NCBI GenBank assembly: GCA_003281125.1 | Contig: QCCW01000001.1 | Span: 1-64,000 of the forward strand | Origin: Prochlorococcus sp. AG-347-N23 | GTDB taxonomy: Bacteria; Cyanobacteriota; Cyanobacteriia; PCC-6307; Cyanobiaceae | Length of the DNA: 64,000 bases | Direction of reading: 5' to 3' | Shown here: piece by piece, positions 1-9,303 of the stretch | How the letters are laid out: every line of letters starts with the position of its first letter | How positions within the stretch are numbered: position 1 is the stretch's first letter | Notes under the pieces: model-generated | The model's input: only the letters and a program-made list of their open reading frames with translations | Told to the model about the DNA's origin: nothing | The model's database searches: none | Position numbers and translations under genes: made by a program

Positions 1-890
1 GGAACTTTGGGAGTTGGTCCTTGTAATTGTAGAGAGGATAAATGATAAAGCCATCTCTTCCCTATACCAGTTTCAAATGAGGTACTTATAGATATTAAAG
101 CTTTTTTATTTTCTAATTCTCTTAGAAGCTTAACTGGATTATTTTCTTGAGAAGGCCTTCTAATTTGCCAACCTTTCCACTCATCAATCAAATTTGGAAA
201 TTTTAAAAGTGATTCGTCTAAGGCTATAGGGATTTTTTTGTTTAGTTCTTTAAGTCCATCAATATCATCAACACAGAGAGGTTGTTCTAACCAATCTACA
301 TTTTTATTATCCTTCAAAATGTCAGCCCATCTATGAGCTAACTCTCTTCCCCAAGAACCATTAGCATCTATTCTTAAATTAATATTATTGCCTATTTGGC
401 TTAAAATTTCTTCTAAACTTGCTTCTTCCTCATGATTATTTTTTAATGCTACTTTCCATTTTATGGTTAATGATTTTCCAATATCAGATTGTCTTTTTTT
501 AATTTTATTTAGATCTGAAACTACATTTTCATGATTTAACAATATGGCTGTTTTATCAATTTCATCAAAGTAGTAGTTTTTTTTAAAAATTATTTTTCCA
601 TTTATTTCGGCTAATGCAGAATTTATTGCAGATTGAATGCATGGGTGAAAAATATTTATTTGTTCAGATAAAATAGATAATTCTACATACGAAGGGATCA
701 TATCTAGTTGTTTCGCACACTTTTTTAAGTCTTCTTTATGAAGCGGTGAAACTTCTCCAAACCCAATTTTTTTATCATTACTTGTTAATTTAATTATCCA
801 ACCCGATTTTATATGGTAAGAGGTCTTAGAATTTTCTACTTTTGCGGATAACTTAAAGCTATAAGATTTTTTTTGAAACATTAAGTTCAT
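1..890 (-). CDS. menC: o-Succinylbenzoate synthase (MenC), 3' end cut by window edge
   Basis: Enolase-superfamily enzyme that dehydrates SHCHC to o-succinylbenzoate in phylloquinone synthesis, the quinone of photosystem I. About 296 codons are present; the C-terminus runs off the window. The superfamily residues are visible in order: a KWK pair near residue 145, the metal ligands in DAN (about 174), EQP (about 201) and DES (about 224), then a serine-rich SISTSFETG strand. The ATG at 890 overlaps the TGA of menA as ATGA, so the two are probably translationally coupled. The gene lies directly downstream of menA on the same strand. Identity is secure; only completeness is limited. Confidence 0.9.
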   Translation of the reverse strand, partial: MNLMFQKKSYSFKLSAKVENSKTSYHIKSGWIIKLTSNDKKIGFGEVSPLHKEDLKKCAKQLDMIPSYVELSILSEQINIFHPCIQSAINSALAEINGKIIFKKNYYFDEIDKTAILLNHENVVSDLNKIKKRQSDIGKSLTIKWKVALKNNHEEEASLEEILSQIGNNINLRIDANGSWGRELAHRWADILKDNKNVDWLEQPLCVDDIDGLKELNKKIPIALDESLLKFPNLIDEWKGWQIRRPSQENNPVKLLRELENKKALISISTSFETGIGKRWLYHLSSLQLQGPTPKV

Positions 891-1804
891 TTATTAAGCA
901 AGTAATTAAATATTAATCCTGTGATTAAGCCAACTCCATTAAGAGTTTGAAATTTTATTGCGATGAATTTACAATTTTTTATTGCACTAGGGTTTCTATA
1001 TGAAGATCTTAATAAATTTATAAGTCTTACTGCTTGAGGAAAACTAATCAAATAAAGGATGCAAAAAACTGGAATAAATCCATTAAATATAGTGAAAAGT
1101 TGAAAAATATATATTGTAAAAATTATCCAAGGCACAAATTGAGAACCTTTTTTTGCCCCTAAGCGAACTAAAGGTGAATTTTTCCCATGCTTTTTATCTT
1201 CAGAAATTTGATGAAAATGAGAACAAAATAATACAAGAGTTGTTGCCAAGGAAGGTCCTGAACCAAGTAATAAAGAAACTTTCCATGGAATATCTTCAAA
1301 GAAAATATTAGATGGATTTAACGCAATTAAGACTGCAGAGTAAGCAAAAGGTCCAAATGCAAGCCAGCATAATGGTTCTCCTAAACCTTGATAGCCAAAT
1401 CTAAAAGGAGGGCCTTGATATAAATATCCTAAGAAGCAGCAAGCTGCCACCAAAATCAAAATGTTTATACTTGTTGATACTGAAATAATTGAAATTATTA
1501 ATAAACCAATAACTAAAGATGAATATGCAATAAATGAAATTATTTTCTTATCTTTTATGAGATTTATAATTGAATGGAATTTAAATTCATCGATTCCTGT
1601 TTCTGCGTCGAATAAATCATTAGTTAGATTTTCCCAAATTAATATCAAAATTGCAGCTAAAGTAAATGCAATCAAATTATAAATTTTTACCTTTTCATAT
1701 TGATTGAGTAAATAAGCCCCTGTTATTAAAACTGGAAGTATGGCAACAGAATAAAGAGGCCATTTTATTGCTTGTTTCCATAATTTTTTTTTATCTTCGT
1801 CCAT
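887..1804 (-). CDS. menA: 1,4-Dihydroxy-2-naphthoate phytyltransferase (MenA)
   Basis: UbiA-family membrane prenyltransferase that attaches the phytyl chain to 1,4-dihydroxy-2-naphthoate, a late step to phylloquinone. The 305-residue protein has about eight hydrophobic segments. It carries the first Asp-rich prenyl-diphosphate motif NDLFDAETGID near residues 62-72 and a second conserved polar loop SEDKKHGKNSPLVRLG near 200. It is the first gene of a menA-menC pair and is divergent from the isochorismate synthase gene, so three steps of one pathway cluster here. Length and motifs fit the family well. Confidence 0.9.
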   Translation of the reverse strand: MDEDKKKLWKQAIKWPLYSVAILPVLITGAYLLNQYEKVKIYNLIAFTLAAILILIWENLTNDLFDAETGIDEFKFHSIINLIKDKKIISFIAYSSLVIGLLIISIISVSTSINILILVAACCFLGYLYQGPPFRFGYQGLGEPLCWLAFGPFAYSAVLIALNPSNIFFEDIPWKVSLLLGSGPSLATTLVLFCSHFHQISEDKKHGKNSPLVRLGAKKGSQFVPWIIFTIYIFQLFTIFNGFIPVFCILYLISFPQAVRLINLLRSSYRNPSAIKNCKFIAIKFQTLNGVGLITGLIFNYLLNK

Positions 1805-1905
1805 TTTTAATTAACACACAAAATTAGATAATTATTCAATGTAGTTTATAAATTGAGTTACATTTTTTACTTTATTGCATGATTTTTAGTTATTTTCAAT
1901 AAGTA

Positions 1906-3318
1906 ATGAAAAATGATTTAAACTTAACAGATTTTTTAAAAGATGTATTTTCTTCTTTCGATAAGAAAGTTGAAAATTCTGGATTAGTAAGTATTTGTGT
2001 TGAGATTCCTTGTATTGATTTATTTCAAGTTTATGAATTGTTAATAAATAAATATCCGTTTTCTTCATTTTGGGAGGAATCTGATGGCATTTCATATATA
2101 GCCTTCGAGAAGTGTAAATATGTTACTCTGGATGGTCCAAAAAGATTTGAGGTAGCAAAAGCGTTTAATTCTGAGAATTTTAAAAATTTAATTAACTTAA
2201 CTAATGAATCGCATAATTCTGCACTTTCAAAAATAATTTATTTATTTTCTTTCTCTGAAAATTTGAATAATAAGAATTTACCTTCAGATATCCCTAGTTT
2301 GGAAGCCATCTTGCCCAAAATATTAATTACTAAAAGTGATAAGAATTGCTGGTTAAGAATCAATGGTCATGTTGAAGGTAAATCATCATTAAGAACATTA
2401 ATTGAAGAAATATGGACAATTAGAAATCAAGTTATTAATTCTGGCTCAAAATTAATAAAATCATCTGGCTTAAAAACTAGTTTTGATTCCCCTTATATTA
2501 ATGATTTCTCACGCTCCTTAGAAACTTCTAAAACGGATATGAAAAAATTAGTAAATAGAGGAATTCAATTAGTAGAGAAAGGTATCCTCGAAAAGATAGT
2601 TTTAGCTAATAGGATTAAAATAAAACTTAAAAATAAATTTGATTTAGTAGAAATTTTAAAAAGATTTAAAAAGAAGCAACCAAATACATGTAGATACGTT
2701 TGGAAAAGGAATAGTAATGATATTTTGTTTGGAGCATCTCCAGAAAAATTATTTTCTTTTTCTAAACCTAATTTAACTTTAGAAGCTCTTGCTGGAACTA
2801 TCTCTACTAATTCAAATTTTAATAAACTCCTAAAAAGTACTAAAGACTTAAAGGAACATAATTATGTAACACAGTATTTGATTAAATCTTTAGAAGTTTT
2901 AAAAATAACAAACTTTAAAAAAAGTGATACAAAGGTAAATTCATTTGGAGATATTTCTCATTTGCAAACAATTATTTTCTCTAAAGTTGAAAATATTTGT
3001 CCTTTTGAATTGCTTAAAAACCTACATCCATCTCCGGCTGTTTGTGGATACCCAAAAAATGTAGCATTGGATTGGATAAATACTCTTGAGTCTTTTCCAA
3101 GAGGAAATTATGCTTCTCCAATGGGTTGGGTTGATTCATCAGGTAATGCTTCATTTCTTTTAGCAATAAGAGGAGCTAGGTATGTTGAAGAAAATATTGA
3201 ATTTACTGCCGGTTCAGGTATAGTTTCAGGCTCCGTTTTAGAGAAAGAAATAGATGAGATTAAATTAAAATTTGAATCTATATTAAAACAAGTATTTTTC
3301 GTTAAAAGTCCTAGATAA
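1906..3318 (+). CDS. menF: Isochorismate synthase (MenF type)
   Basis: Converts chorismate to isochorismate, the entry to phylloquinone synthesis. The protein has 470 residues with a poorly conserved N-terminal half and a typical chorismate-binding C-terminal half: [19 protein letters not shown], the HLQT segment, [22 protein letters not shown] and AGSGIVSGS near the end. This order separates isochorismate synthases from anthranilate synthase component I. It is divergent from menA with about 100 bp between them. Its last 8 nt overlap the end of the opposing glutathione synthetase gene. It could be named entC in other systems, but context favours the quinone role. Confidence 0.88.
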   Translation: MKNDLNLTDFLKDVFSSFDKKVENSGLVSICVEIPCIDLFQVYELLINKYPFSSFWEESDGISYIAFEKCKYVTLDGPKRFEVAKAFNSENFKNLINLTNESHNSALSKIIYLFSFSENLNNKNLPSDIPSLEAILPKILITKSDKNCWLRINGHVEGKSSLRTLIEEIWTIRNQVINSGSKLIKSSGLKTSFDSPYINDFSRSLETSKTDMKKLVNRGIQLVEKGILEKIVLANRIKIKLKNKFDLVEILKRFKKKQPNTCRYVWKRNSNDILFGASPEKLFSFSKPNLTLEALAGTISTNSNFNKLLKSTKDLKEHNYVTQYLIKSLEVLKITNFKKSDTKVNSFGDISHLQTIIFSKVENICPFELLKNLHPSPAVCGYPKNVALDWINTLESFPRGNYASPMGWVDSSGNASFLLAIRGARYVEENIEFTAGSGIVSGSVLEKEIDEIKLKFESILKQVFFVKSPR

Positions 3319-4234
3319 TTTCCAATAATTTTTCAATAACTTCCTCTGAAACATTCTTATTGGATAAATTTTCTATTTCTCTTAAACCTGTTGGACTGGT
3401 TACATTTATCTCGCTAAGCATTCCATTTATTACATCAATACCTACAAAAAATAAACCCTCTTCTTTGAAATGTTGAGATAATTCTGAGCAGATACTTTTT
3501 TCTTTTTCTGTTAATAATGTTGGTTCAGCCTTGCCTCCCATCGCTAAATTACTCCTAAAATCGCCTCCTTGAGGAATCCTATTTATTGATCCAATTGCTT
3601 CTCCGTTTACGATAATTATTCTTTTATCACCCTCTATGACTTCAGGAATAAATTTTTGCATCATAACGGGTAATTCTTCTTGAGAAGTGATTAATTCAAT
3701 GATTGATTTAATTCCTGGAGAATTTTTATTTATCCTTATAACACCTTGACCACCTTTACCTCCAAGAGGTTTTATGACTACTTCATTATTTATATTTGCA
3801 AAATTAATAAGATCTTTTACCTTACTCGCAACTATTGTAGGTGCCATTAAGTGGCTGTATCTTAAAGCACCTAGCTTTTCATTCCAAGCTCTTAACGATG
3901 AGGGTTTGTTAATTACTTTTACTCCTTTTCTTTCGGCAACTTCTAAAAGATGGGTTGCATATAAATAAGCCTCATTTACAGGAGGATCTTTTCTCATCCA
4001 AATGCAATTAAATTCGGCGAGAGGTATGCAATCATTCTCTTTGAAAGAAATCCACGGAATTACTTCAACTTTTACTGAAGATGCCCATACCTCATCACCT
4101 CTAGCTTCAAGGTCTTGAGGAGTACAACTCCAGATTTCAATATTTTTTTTTGATGATGCTTGCATTAAAGCAGCAGTTGAATCTTTTAAGGGATTTATAT
4201 TTTTAATTGGATCTATTACGAATAGAAATTTCAT
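3311..4234 (-). CDS. gshB: Glutathione synthetase (prokaryotic GshB)
   Basis: ATP-grasp ligase joining gamma-glutamylcysteine and glycine. It has 307 residues. The N-terminal substrate fold begins [10 protein letters not shown]; the ATP-grasp core shows [13 protein letters not shown] near 110-122, the glycine-rich loop [13 protein letters not shown] near 155-167 and the metal/ATP site [13 protein letters not shown] near 277-289. It follows a glutaredoxin gene by 5 nt on the same strand, so synthesis of glutathione and a glutathione-using enzyme are probably co-transcribed. It ends tail to tail inside the isochorismate synthase gene. Confidence 0.93.
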   Translation of the reverse strand: MKFLFVIDPIKNINPLKDSTAALMQASSKKNIEIWSCTPQDLEARGDEVWASSVKVEVIPWISFKENDCIPLAEFNCIWMRKDPPVNEAYLYATHLLEVAERKGVKVINKPSSLRAWNEKLGALRYSHLMAPTIVASKVKDLINFANINNEVVIKPLGGKGGQGVIRINKNSPGIKSIIELITSQEELPVMMQKFIPEVIEGDKRIIIVNGEAIGSINRIPQGGDFRSNLAMGGKAEPTLLTEKEKSICSELSQHFKEEGLFFVGIDVINGMLSEINVTSPTGLREIENLSNKNVSEEVIEKLLEII

Positions 4235-4239
4235 AAGAT

Positions 4240-4494
4240 CTAGTTTAATAATGCTTCTAATTTATTTTCATTTTCTAATGCGTAGAGATCATCGCAGCCT
4301 CCGATACCCTCATTATCTATAAATATTTGTGGTAATGTTCTTCTACCATCAGCTCTTTCAATCATCAATGCTCTGGCATCTTCGTCGCCATCTATTTTAT
4401 ATTCTGTAAAACTTACATTTTTTTTCTTGAGTAGTGATTTTGCTCGAATACAGAATGGGCAATATTGCCAAGTATAAATTTCAACTTTGGACAT
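4240..4494 (-). CDS. grxC: Glutaredoxin, dithiol type
   Basis: Small glutathione-dependent thiol-disulfide oxidoreductase of 84 residues, thioredoxin fold. The dithiol active site CPFC is at residues 12-15 ([11 protein letters not shown]), and the cis-proline and glutathione-binding segment [18 protein letters not shown] follows near residues 53-70. Length matches the GrxC family. It is the upstream gene of a two-gene unit with gshB. It is divergent from prfB. Confidence 0.92.
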   Translation of the reverse strand: MSKVEIYTWQYCPFCIRAKSLLKKKNVSFTEYKIDGDEDARALMIERADGRRTLPQIFIDNEGIGGCDDLYALENENKLEALLN

Positions 4495-4570
4495 TTTTTT
4501 AAAATAATACTTAGTTTATACTATTAAACAAAAGTGCTTGTTAGATTATGAATAACGATTTAATTCTATT

Positions 4571-5693
4571 TTGATAGATATTACAGATTTCAAAAAAGAT
4601 CTTTCGGAACTAACAGAGCGCCTGGGTAATGCTCAGGATTGTCTTTGACGTTCCAAGATTAAAAGCGAAAAGGAGAGAGTTAGAGCAAATTTCTGCTCAG
4701 GCTGAATTTTGGGAAAATCAAAAAGAAGCTAAAAAGCAAATGTTAATCCTTGATGATGTCAAAGCACAACTCGATTTGTTAGATAAATGGAAAACTTTTA
4801 TTTCTGATGCTAATGCCTCCCTTGAGCTTTATTCTCTAGAACCTGAAGAGGAAATGATTTTAGAATCGCAGCTGGGATTAAGGAAATTAAGAGAGAATTT
4901 GGATAAATGGGAATTTGAAAGATTGTTATGTGGTGAATACGATAAGGAAGGAGCAGTAGTTTCTATTAATGCAGGTGCAGGTGGAACAGATGCACAGGAT
5001 TGGGTAGAGATATTATTAAGAATGTACTCAAGATGGGCTGATAATAATCAAATGAGCCTTGTCATTAATGAATTATCTCAAGGAGAAGAAGCAGGTATTA
5101 AAAGTGTAACGTTCGAAATTGATGGAAAATATGCATACGGCTATCTGCAACATGAAAAAGGAACTCATAGATTAGTAAGAATTTCTCCTTTTAATGCCAA
5201 TGGCAAAAGACAAACCAGCTTTGCTGGGGTAGAGGTTATGCCAAAATTAGATGATAATATTTCACTTGATATACCTGAAAAAGATTTAGAAATTACAACG
5301 AGTAGATCCGGTGGAGCTGGAGGACAAAATGTTAATAAAGTAGAAACAGCAGTGAGAATTGTTCATTTGCCTTCAGGGATTTCAGTAAGATGTACCCAAG
5401 AAAGGTCTCAATTACAAAATAAAGAAAAAGCTATGTTACTTCTAAAGTCTAAACTATTAGTGATTGCTAAAGAACAACGAGCTGCTGAAGTCGCTGATAT
5501 TAAAGGTGATATTGTGGAAGCTGCATGGGGCAATCAAATAAGAAATTATGTTTTCCATCCCTATCAAATGGTAAAAGATCTTAGGACTATGCAGGAGACT
5601 AACGAGTTAGATAGTGTTTTAGATGGTGGACTTGAACCATTTATTCATAAATTATTACGTATGAATATTTCTTCTAACGAATCTATTGAATAA
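4571..5693 (+). CDS. prfB: Peptide chain release factor 2 with programmed +1 frameshift
   Basis: Release factor 2 terminates translation at UAA and UGA. Frame 0 starts at the TTG at 4571 (MIDITDF, then [12 protein letters not shown]) and reads 25 codons to an in-frame TGA at 4646-4648. Slipping +1 on CTT T continues as GAC GTT at 4647 and gives [11 protein letters not shown] and a full RF2 of about 373 residues. The CTT TGA C site is the classic autoregulatory RF2 frameshift site. A weak AGGA lies just upstream. The SPF specificity tripeptide (RISPFNANG) and the catalytic GGQ ([11 protein letters not shown]) are both present. An ATG at 4629 in the +1 frame is not the true start. DUF3285 and ybeY follow closely. 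Confidence 0.93.
4643..4649 (+). promoter_or_regulatory. RF2 autoregulatory +1 frameshift site (CTT TGA C)
   Basis: Frame 0 codons CTT (4643-4645) and TGA (4646-4648) are followed by C. Low RF2 lets the ribosome slip one base forward on CTT and read GAC; enough RF2 terminates at the TGA. The protein conservation on both sides changes frame exactly here, which is direct evidence. The enhancer is short: AGGA at 4635-4638 instead of the longer E. coli sequence. Confidence 0.9.
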
Positions 5694-5696
5694 CTA

Positions 5697-5879
5697 ATGG
5701 AAAATAAAAACGAAATTTTAGAAAAAAAAGTTGCTCCTCCTAGCTTTATAAAGCTTGCTATGAGAAATATGGTAAAAAAAGGCTCAAAAAGTATTTCTCA
5801 TTTTTCAATAACTTTTCTAGTTTTAATTGGGATATTAATACTTGTGGCAACAATAGGTAAGCCCAATATTCCAGTTTAA
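5697..5879 (+). CDS. Small conserved cyanobacterial membrane protein (DUF3285-like)
   Basis: A 60-residue protein that resembles the cyanobacterial DUF3285 family; function unknown. It has a polar N-terminus (KKVAPPSFIKLAMRNMVKKG) and one strongly hydrophobic segment near residues 38-54 ending in GKPNIPV, so it is probably a single-pass membrane protein with a basic cytoplasmic head. It begins 3 nt after the prfB stop and is followed 6 nt later by ybeY, so it belongs to that transcription unit. The family name comes from recognition of the PPSFIKLAMRNMV pattern and is moderately certain. Confidence 0.75.
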   Translation: MENKNEILEKKVAPPSFIKLAMRNMVKKGSKSISHFSITFLVLIGILILVATIGKPNIPV

Positions 5880-5885
5880 GAATGT

Positions 5886-6425
5886 ATGAAAGAAAAAATT
5901 ATTTCTGAAATAAATTTAGATTTGGTTTTTCAATGTAATGATTTCTCTCAATTTTCAAATAAGTTAAAAGATACAAAAACTCATCTTATTTTTGAATCTA
6001 TTTTTTGGGAGAAAGTTTTTTTATCTTGGATAAATACAATATTAAAAAAAGAGGATTATGAATTACCAAATTATATTTTTGAAAAAAAATCTTTTTCATT
6101 AGGCTTACAGATAATATCTAATCAAGAAATTGCTTATTTGAATAAGAAATGGATGCAGAAAAATGGTCCAACTGATGTTCTATCTTTTCCAATTATTTCT
6201 GATGAATCTCTAAATAATTTAGATCATATAGAGTTGGGAGATATATTTATATCATTAGAGATGGCACTTGAGCAATCTTATGAATATAAAAATTCAATCT
6301 ATAGAGAGATGATCTGGTTGGCTAGTCATGGATTTTTACATCTTTTGGGATGGGAACATAATAATGAGCATGATTTAGAAAATATGTTAAATTTTCAAGA
6401 ATATTTAATTACTCGATTAGATTAA
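5886..6425 (+). CDS. ybeY: Endoribonuclease YbeY (rRNA maturation)
   Basis: Metal-dependent RNase of the UPF0054 family used in 16S rRNA 3'-end maturation and ribosome quality control. It has 179 residues. The hallmark zinc motif is complete as [11 protein letters not shown] followed by EH near residues 149-163, and the conserved GPTDVLSFP block is upstream near 98-106. The N-terminal 50 residues are variable, as usual. It lies between the small DUF3285-like gene and dgkA, with 6 nt to dgkA; the ybeY-dgkA order is common in bacteria. Confidence 0.93.
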   Translation: MKEKIISEINLDLVFQCNDFSQFSNKLKDTKTHLIFESIFWEKVFLSWINTILKKEDYELPNYIFEKKSFSLGLQIISNQEIAYLNKKWMQKNGPTDVLSFPIISDESLNNLDHIELGDIFISLEMALEQSYEYKNSIYREMIWLASHGFLHLLGWEHNNEHDLENMLNFQEYLITRLD

Positions 6426-6431
6426 AAATCA

Positions 6432-6842
6432 ATGAAAAAAAAAATAAACTATTTAGAAAATAGAAAAGAATCATACAAAACTTCTAGTAATGTATTTATA
6501 AGTTTTAAGTATGCTTTCAGTGGTATTAGTTATGTATTAAAAACTTCAAGAAATTTTAAAATTCAATTAATTTTTGCAGTTACAAGTTTAATAATTGGTT
6601 TTTTACTCAAAATTAGTCTAAGTGATTATATTATTCTGATTGCAACGATAATGTCTGTTTTAATATTAGAAATATTGAATACATCTATTGAATCAATCGT
6701 TGATTTAGAAGTGAAAAAAGAATTTAGTATTTTGGCTAAAATTTCAAAAGATACTTCTGCAGGAGCAGTATTATTAGCTTCCATTAATTCTGTTATTATT
6801 GCTGTATATATCTTTGTTCCTAAAATAAAGTTGTTATTTTAA
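6432..6842 (+). CDS. dgkA: Diacylglycerol kinase family protein (DgkA)
   Basis: Small integral membrane lipid kinase that phosphorylates diacylglycerol or undecaprenol. The 136 residues include a short polar N-terminus, an amphipathic FKYAFSGISYVLKTSRNFKIQL segment and about three membrane helices. The family signature EILNTSIESIVDL is near residues 73-85, and the conserved KDTSAGAVLLAS block is near 105-116. It follows ybeY and precedes trpG on the same strand. The substrate cannot be decided from sequence. Confidence 0.9.
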   Translation: MKKKINYLENRKESYKTSSNVFISFKYAFSGISYVLKTSRNFKIQLIFAVTSLIIGFLLKISLSDYIILIATIMSVLILEILNTSIESIVDLEVKKEFSILAKISKDTSAGAVLLASINSVIIAVYIFVPKIKLLF

Positions 6843-6854
6843 ATCCATATAAAT

Positions 6855-7451
6855 ATGTTTCTTGTTATTGATAATTACGATAGTTTTACTTATAACCTTG
6901 TTCAATATTTAGGAGAACTTTCAGTTGAGCATGAAATAACTAAAGAATTAATAGTTAAAAGAAATGATGAAATTACTTTAGAAGAAATTATCAAACTAAA
7001 TCCTAGTGGAATTCTATTATCTCCAGGTCCAGGCAATCCAGATCAATCTGGAATTTGCCTGCCAATTCTAAAAAAATTATCTAAAAATATTCCGACATTG
7101 GGAGTTTGTTTAGGTCATCAAGCTTTGGCCCAAGCTTTTGGAGGTAAGGTTATAGTTGGGAAAGAACTTATGCATGGTAAGACATCCAAAATATTTCATA
7201 ATCAAAAAGGATTGTTTAAAGATATCGAGACTCCATTTGTGGCTACTAGATATCATAGTCTTATAGTTGATTCAAGTTCTTTGCCATCATGTTTCGACAT
7301 AACTGCGACTTTAGAAGACTCAACAATTATGGCTATCTCTCATAAAGAATATAAACATTTACATGGGGTACAGTTCCATCCTGAAAGTGTGTTGACGCAA
7401 TTTGGTCATAAATTAATTAGTAATTTTCTAAAAATGGCTGAACAAAAGTAA
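6855..7451 (+). CDS. trpG: Anthranilate/aminodeoxychorismate synthase glutaminase subunit
   Basis: Class I glutamine amidotransferase that supplies ammonia to chorismate-using synthases for tryptophan or folate. It has 198 residues. N-terminal IDNYDSFTYNLVQYLG, oxyanion loop SPGPGNP, nucleophile Cys at about residue 85 in GVCLGHQALAQAFGG, and the catalytic His-Glu in HGVQFHPESV near 171-180 are all present. In organisms with one copy the subunit usually serves both TrpE and PabB; neither partner is in this window. It lies between dgkA and the metallo-beta-lactamase-fold gene. Confidence 0.9.
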   Translation: MFLVIDNYDSFTYNLVQYLGELSVEHEITKELIVKRNDEITLEEIIKLNPSGILLSPGPGNPDQSGICLPILKKLSKNIPTLGVCLGHQALAQAFGGKVIVGKELMHGKTSKIFHNQKGLFKDIETPFVATRYHSLIVDSSSLPSCFDITATLEDSTIMAISHKEYKHLHGVQFHPESVLTQFGHKLISNFLKMAEQK

Positions 7452-7471
7452 AATAAAAAAAAATTAATATT

Positions 7472-8197
7472 ATGATTTCTCAAATTAAAAACTTTTTATT
7501 TTTGATATTAGTTAGCTCTTTTTTACCTACCTCATTATTGGCAAGGAATTTAGGAATAAAAAGTTTGGGACATAGTAGTTTTTTAATTACTAGTTCAGAT
7601 AAATCTATTCTTATAAATCCCTTTAAAGCAATAGGTTGTGCAAGTAATTTAAAGGAGCCAAAAGAAGGCAATGTAGATTTTATTTTGGCTAGTTCTAGGC
7701 TTCCAGATGAAGGATATAACCCTAATGATCAATTAATGTTCGTTGAGCCAGGAATCTATCAATTTGAGGATATTTTATTAAATGGAATTTCTGTACCACA
7801 TGACAGATTAGATGGAAGAAGATTTGGGATGGCAACTGTTTGGAGTTGGGAGCAGAATGATCTTAAAATTGTTCATATGGGAGGAGCTGCTGGTGATATT
7901 GATATAAACAGTCAAATTATTTTGTCTAGTCCAGATATATTGTTTATTTCAATTGGAGGAGGAATAAAATCTTACAATGGTAAAGAAGCTTCAAAAATAG
8001 TTAAAATTTTAAAACCTAAAGTAGTTATTCCTGTTCACTTTGAACGCGGCAAAAAAATTAATAAAGAATGCGATTTCTCAAATGCTGATTTATTTATTGA
8101 AAATATGAAAGATTTTAAAGTAAGATATGTTGGAAAAGATTTTCAATTAAAACCTAAAAGAATCGATCAAAATACAATTTATATTTTCAGTAATTAA
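7472..8197 (+). CDS. Exported metallo-beta-lactamase-fold protein lacking the HxHxDH motif
   Basis: A 241-residue protein with a signal-like N-terminus (hydrophobic residues 8-22, then a possible cleavage after SLLA). The fold resembles UlaG-type MBL hydrolases: GHSSFLI near 33-39, KIVHMGG near 131-137, and LKPKVVIPVHFERG near 190-204. At the place of the metal-binding HxHxDH, however, the sequence reads ILASSRLPDEG, with no histidines, and the usual MGD is MGG. A zinc hydrolase is therefore unlikely; it may be a binding protein or use another chemistry. It follows trpG by 20 nt and overlaps the end of hisC by 4 nt. Confidence 0.75.
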   Translation: MISQIKNFLFLILVSSFLPTSLLARNLGIKSLGHSSFLITSSDKSILINPFKAIGCASNLKEPKEGNVDFILASSRLPDEGYNPNDQLMFVEPGIYQFEDILLNGISVPHDRLDGRRFGMATVWSWEQNDLKIVHMGGAAGDIDINSQIILSSPDILFISIGGGIKSYNGKEASKIVKILKPKVVIPVHFERGKKINKECDFSNADLFIENMKDFKVRYVGKDFQLKPKRIDQNTIYIFSN

Positions 8198-9303
8198 TTT
8201 TTTAAATCTAATATCTTGTAATTGTCCCAGAAAAAAATCATTTGTTCTTTAGTTCCAATACTAACCCTTATTGAATTACTGATATCTTTTTTGTTTTCCA
8301 TACTTCTAATAAGAATCCCTTTTTCTCTCATCTGTTGTATTAAGATTTTAGGATCTTTTTTTGGCCAAATTAAGAAATAATTACCTCCACTAAAGTGAGT
8401 TCTGATTTTTGTTGATATAAATTTATTTAAAATCCATTCCCTCGCCTTTTTTACTTCTAAAACATAATTATCAATATATGTTTTGTCTTTAAGTGCTGCT
8501 AATGCAGCTGTTATAGCAAAGCTGTTTACATCATATGGTCCTGTAACTTTATTAATGTACTGAATTAAACTTTTATTGCCAAAAGTAAAACCTATTCTTA
8601 AACCAGCTAGACCTGCAGTTTTTGAAAGAGATTGGATTATTATTATATTTTTATTCTTTTCAAAATCTATTGATTCAAGAAGACTATCTCCATCAAATTT
8701 TTCATATAGTTCATCAACAACTATTAATGAACCGTTATTGATATTGGCTAAATTAATTATTTCATGAGAGCTTAGAACTGTTCCTGTTGGATTATTTGGA
8801 TTGCATATAAATATTAACTTTGGATTATACTTTATTATTTTTTCCCTAAATTCTTCGATGGGGAATAGAAAATTTTCTCCAATGTAAGAACAACTTATTT
8901 TTTTCATTCCTCGGATTTCTGCACAAGGAGAATAGTAACCAAAAGTTGGATTTGTGGTTAGAAATATTTGATCTTTTTCACCAAAGCAATTGAAAATTGC
9001 GTTTATTGCTGCATCTGCTCCATTGAAAATTCCGATTTCATCTTTACCAAATTTTCTTGAATCAAGATATTTATCACATAAAAATTTTTTTAATAAATTA
9101 TATTCTGGATAAATTGAAATCTCATCTAATTTTATCGCTTGTAATGCCTCTAAAACCTTAGGACTTGGACCTAAGGTATTTTCATTAAAGTCTAAGCGAA
9201 GTAAATTTCTTCTATTTTCTAAAGGTGCAGAGTAAGACTGCATATTTATTATTTCTTCTCTTGGTTTTGGGAAAAGATTATTTAATGGATCTAAATCATT
9301 CAT
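8194..9303 (-). CDS. hisC: Histidinol-phosphate aminotransferase
   Basis: PLP-dependent fold-type I aminotransferase, histidine synthesis. The 369 residues contain LDFNENTLGPSPKVLEAL at the N-terminus, FICNPNNPTG near 166-175, the DELY motif near 197-200 and the PLP lysine in SLSKTAGLAGLRIGF near 225-239. The ATG shares one base with the argS stop (TAATG), so it is likely translated by coupling after argS. Related substrates such as aromatic amino acids are possible, since a second HisC-like gene is found at 23 kb, but this one has the more typical HisC pattern. Confidence 0.82.
   Translation of the reverse strand: MNDLDPLNNLFPKPREEIINMQSYSAPLENRRNLLRLDFNENTLGPSPKVLEALQAIKLDEISIYPEYNLLKKFLCDKYLDSRKFGKDEIGIFNGADAAINAIFNCFGEKDQIFLTTNPTFGYYSPCAEIRGMKKISCSYIGENFLFPIEEFREKIIKYNPKLIFICNPNNPTGTVLSSHEIINLANINNGSLIVVDELYEKFDGDSLLESIDFEKNKNIIIIQSLSKTAGLAGLRIGFTFGNKSLIQYINKVTGPYDVNSFAITAALAALKDKTYIDNYVLEVKKAREWILNKFISTKIRTHFSGGNYFLIWPKKDPKILIQQMREKGILIRSMENKKDISNSIRVSIGTKEQMIFFWDNYKILDLKN

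Noticed and set aside
1805..1905. Possible NtcA site (GTA-N8-TAC) between menA and menF
   Set aside because: GTA and TAC are 15 nt apart here, not 8.
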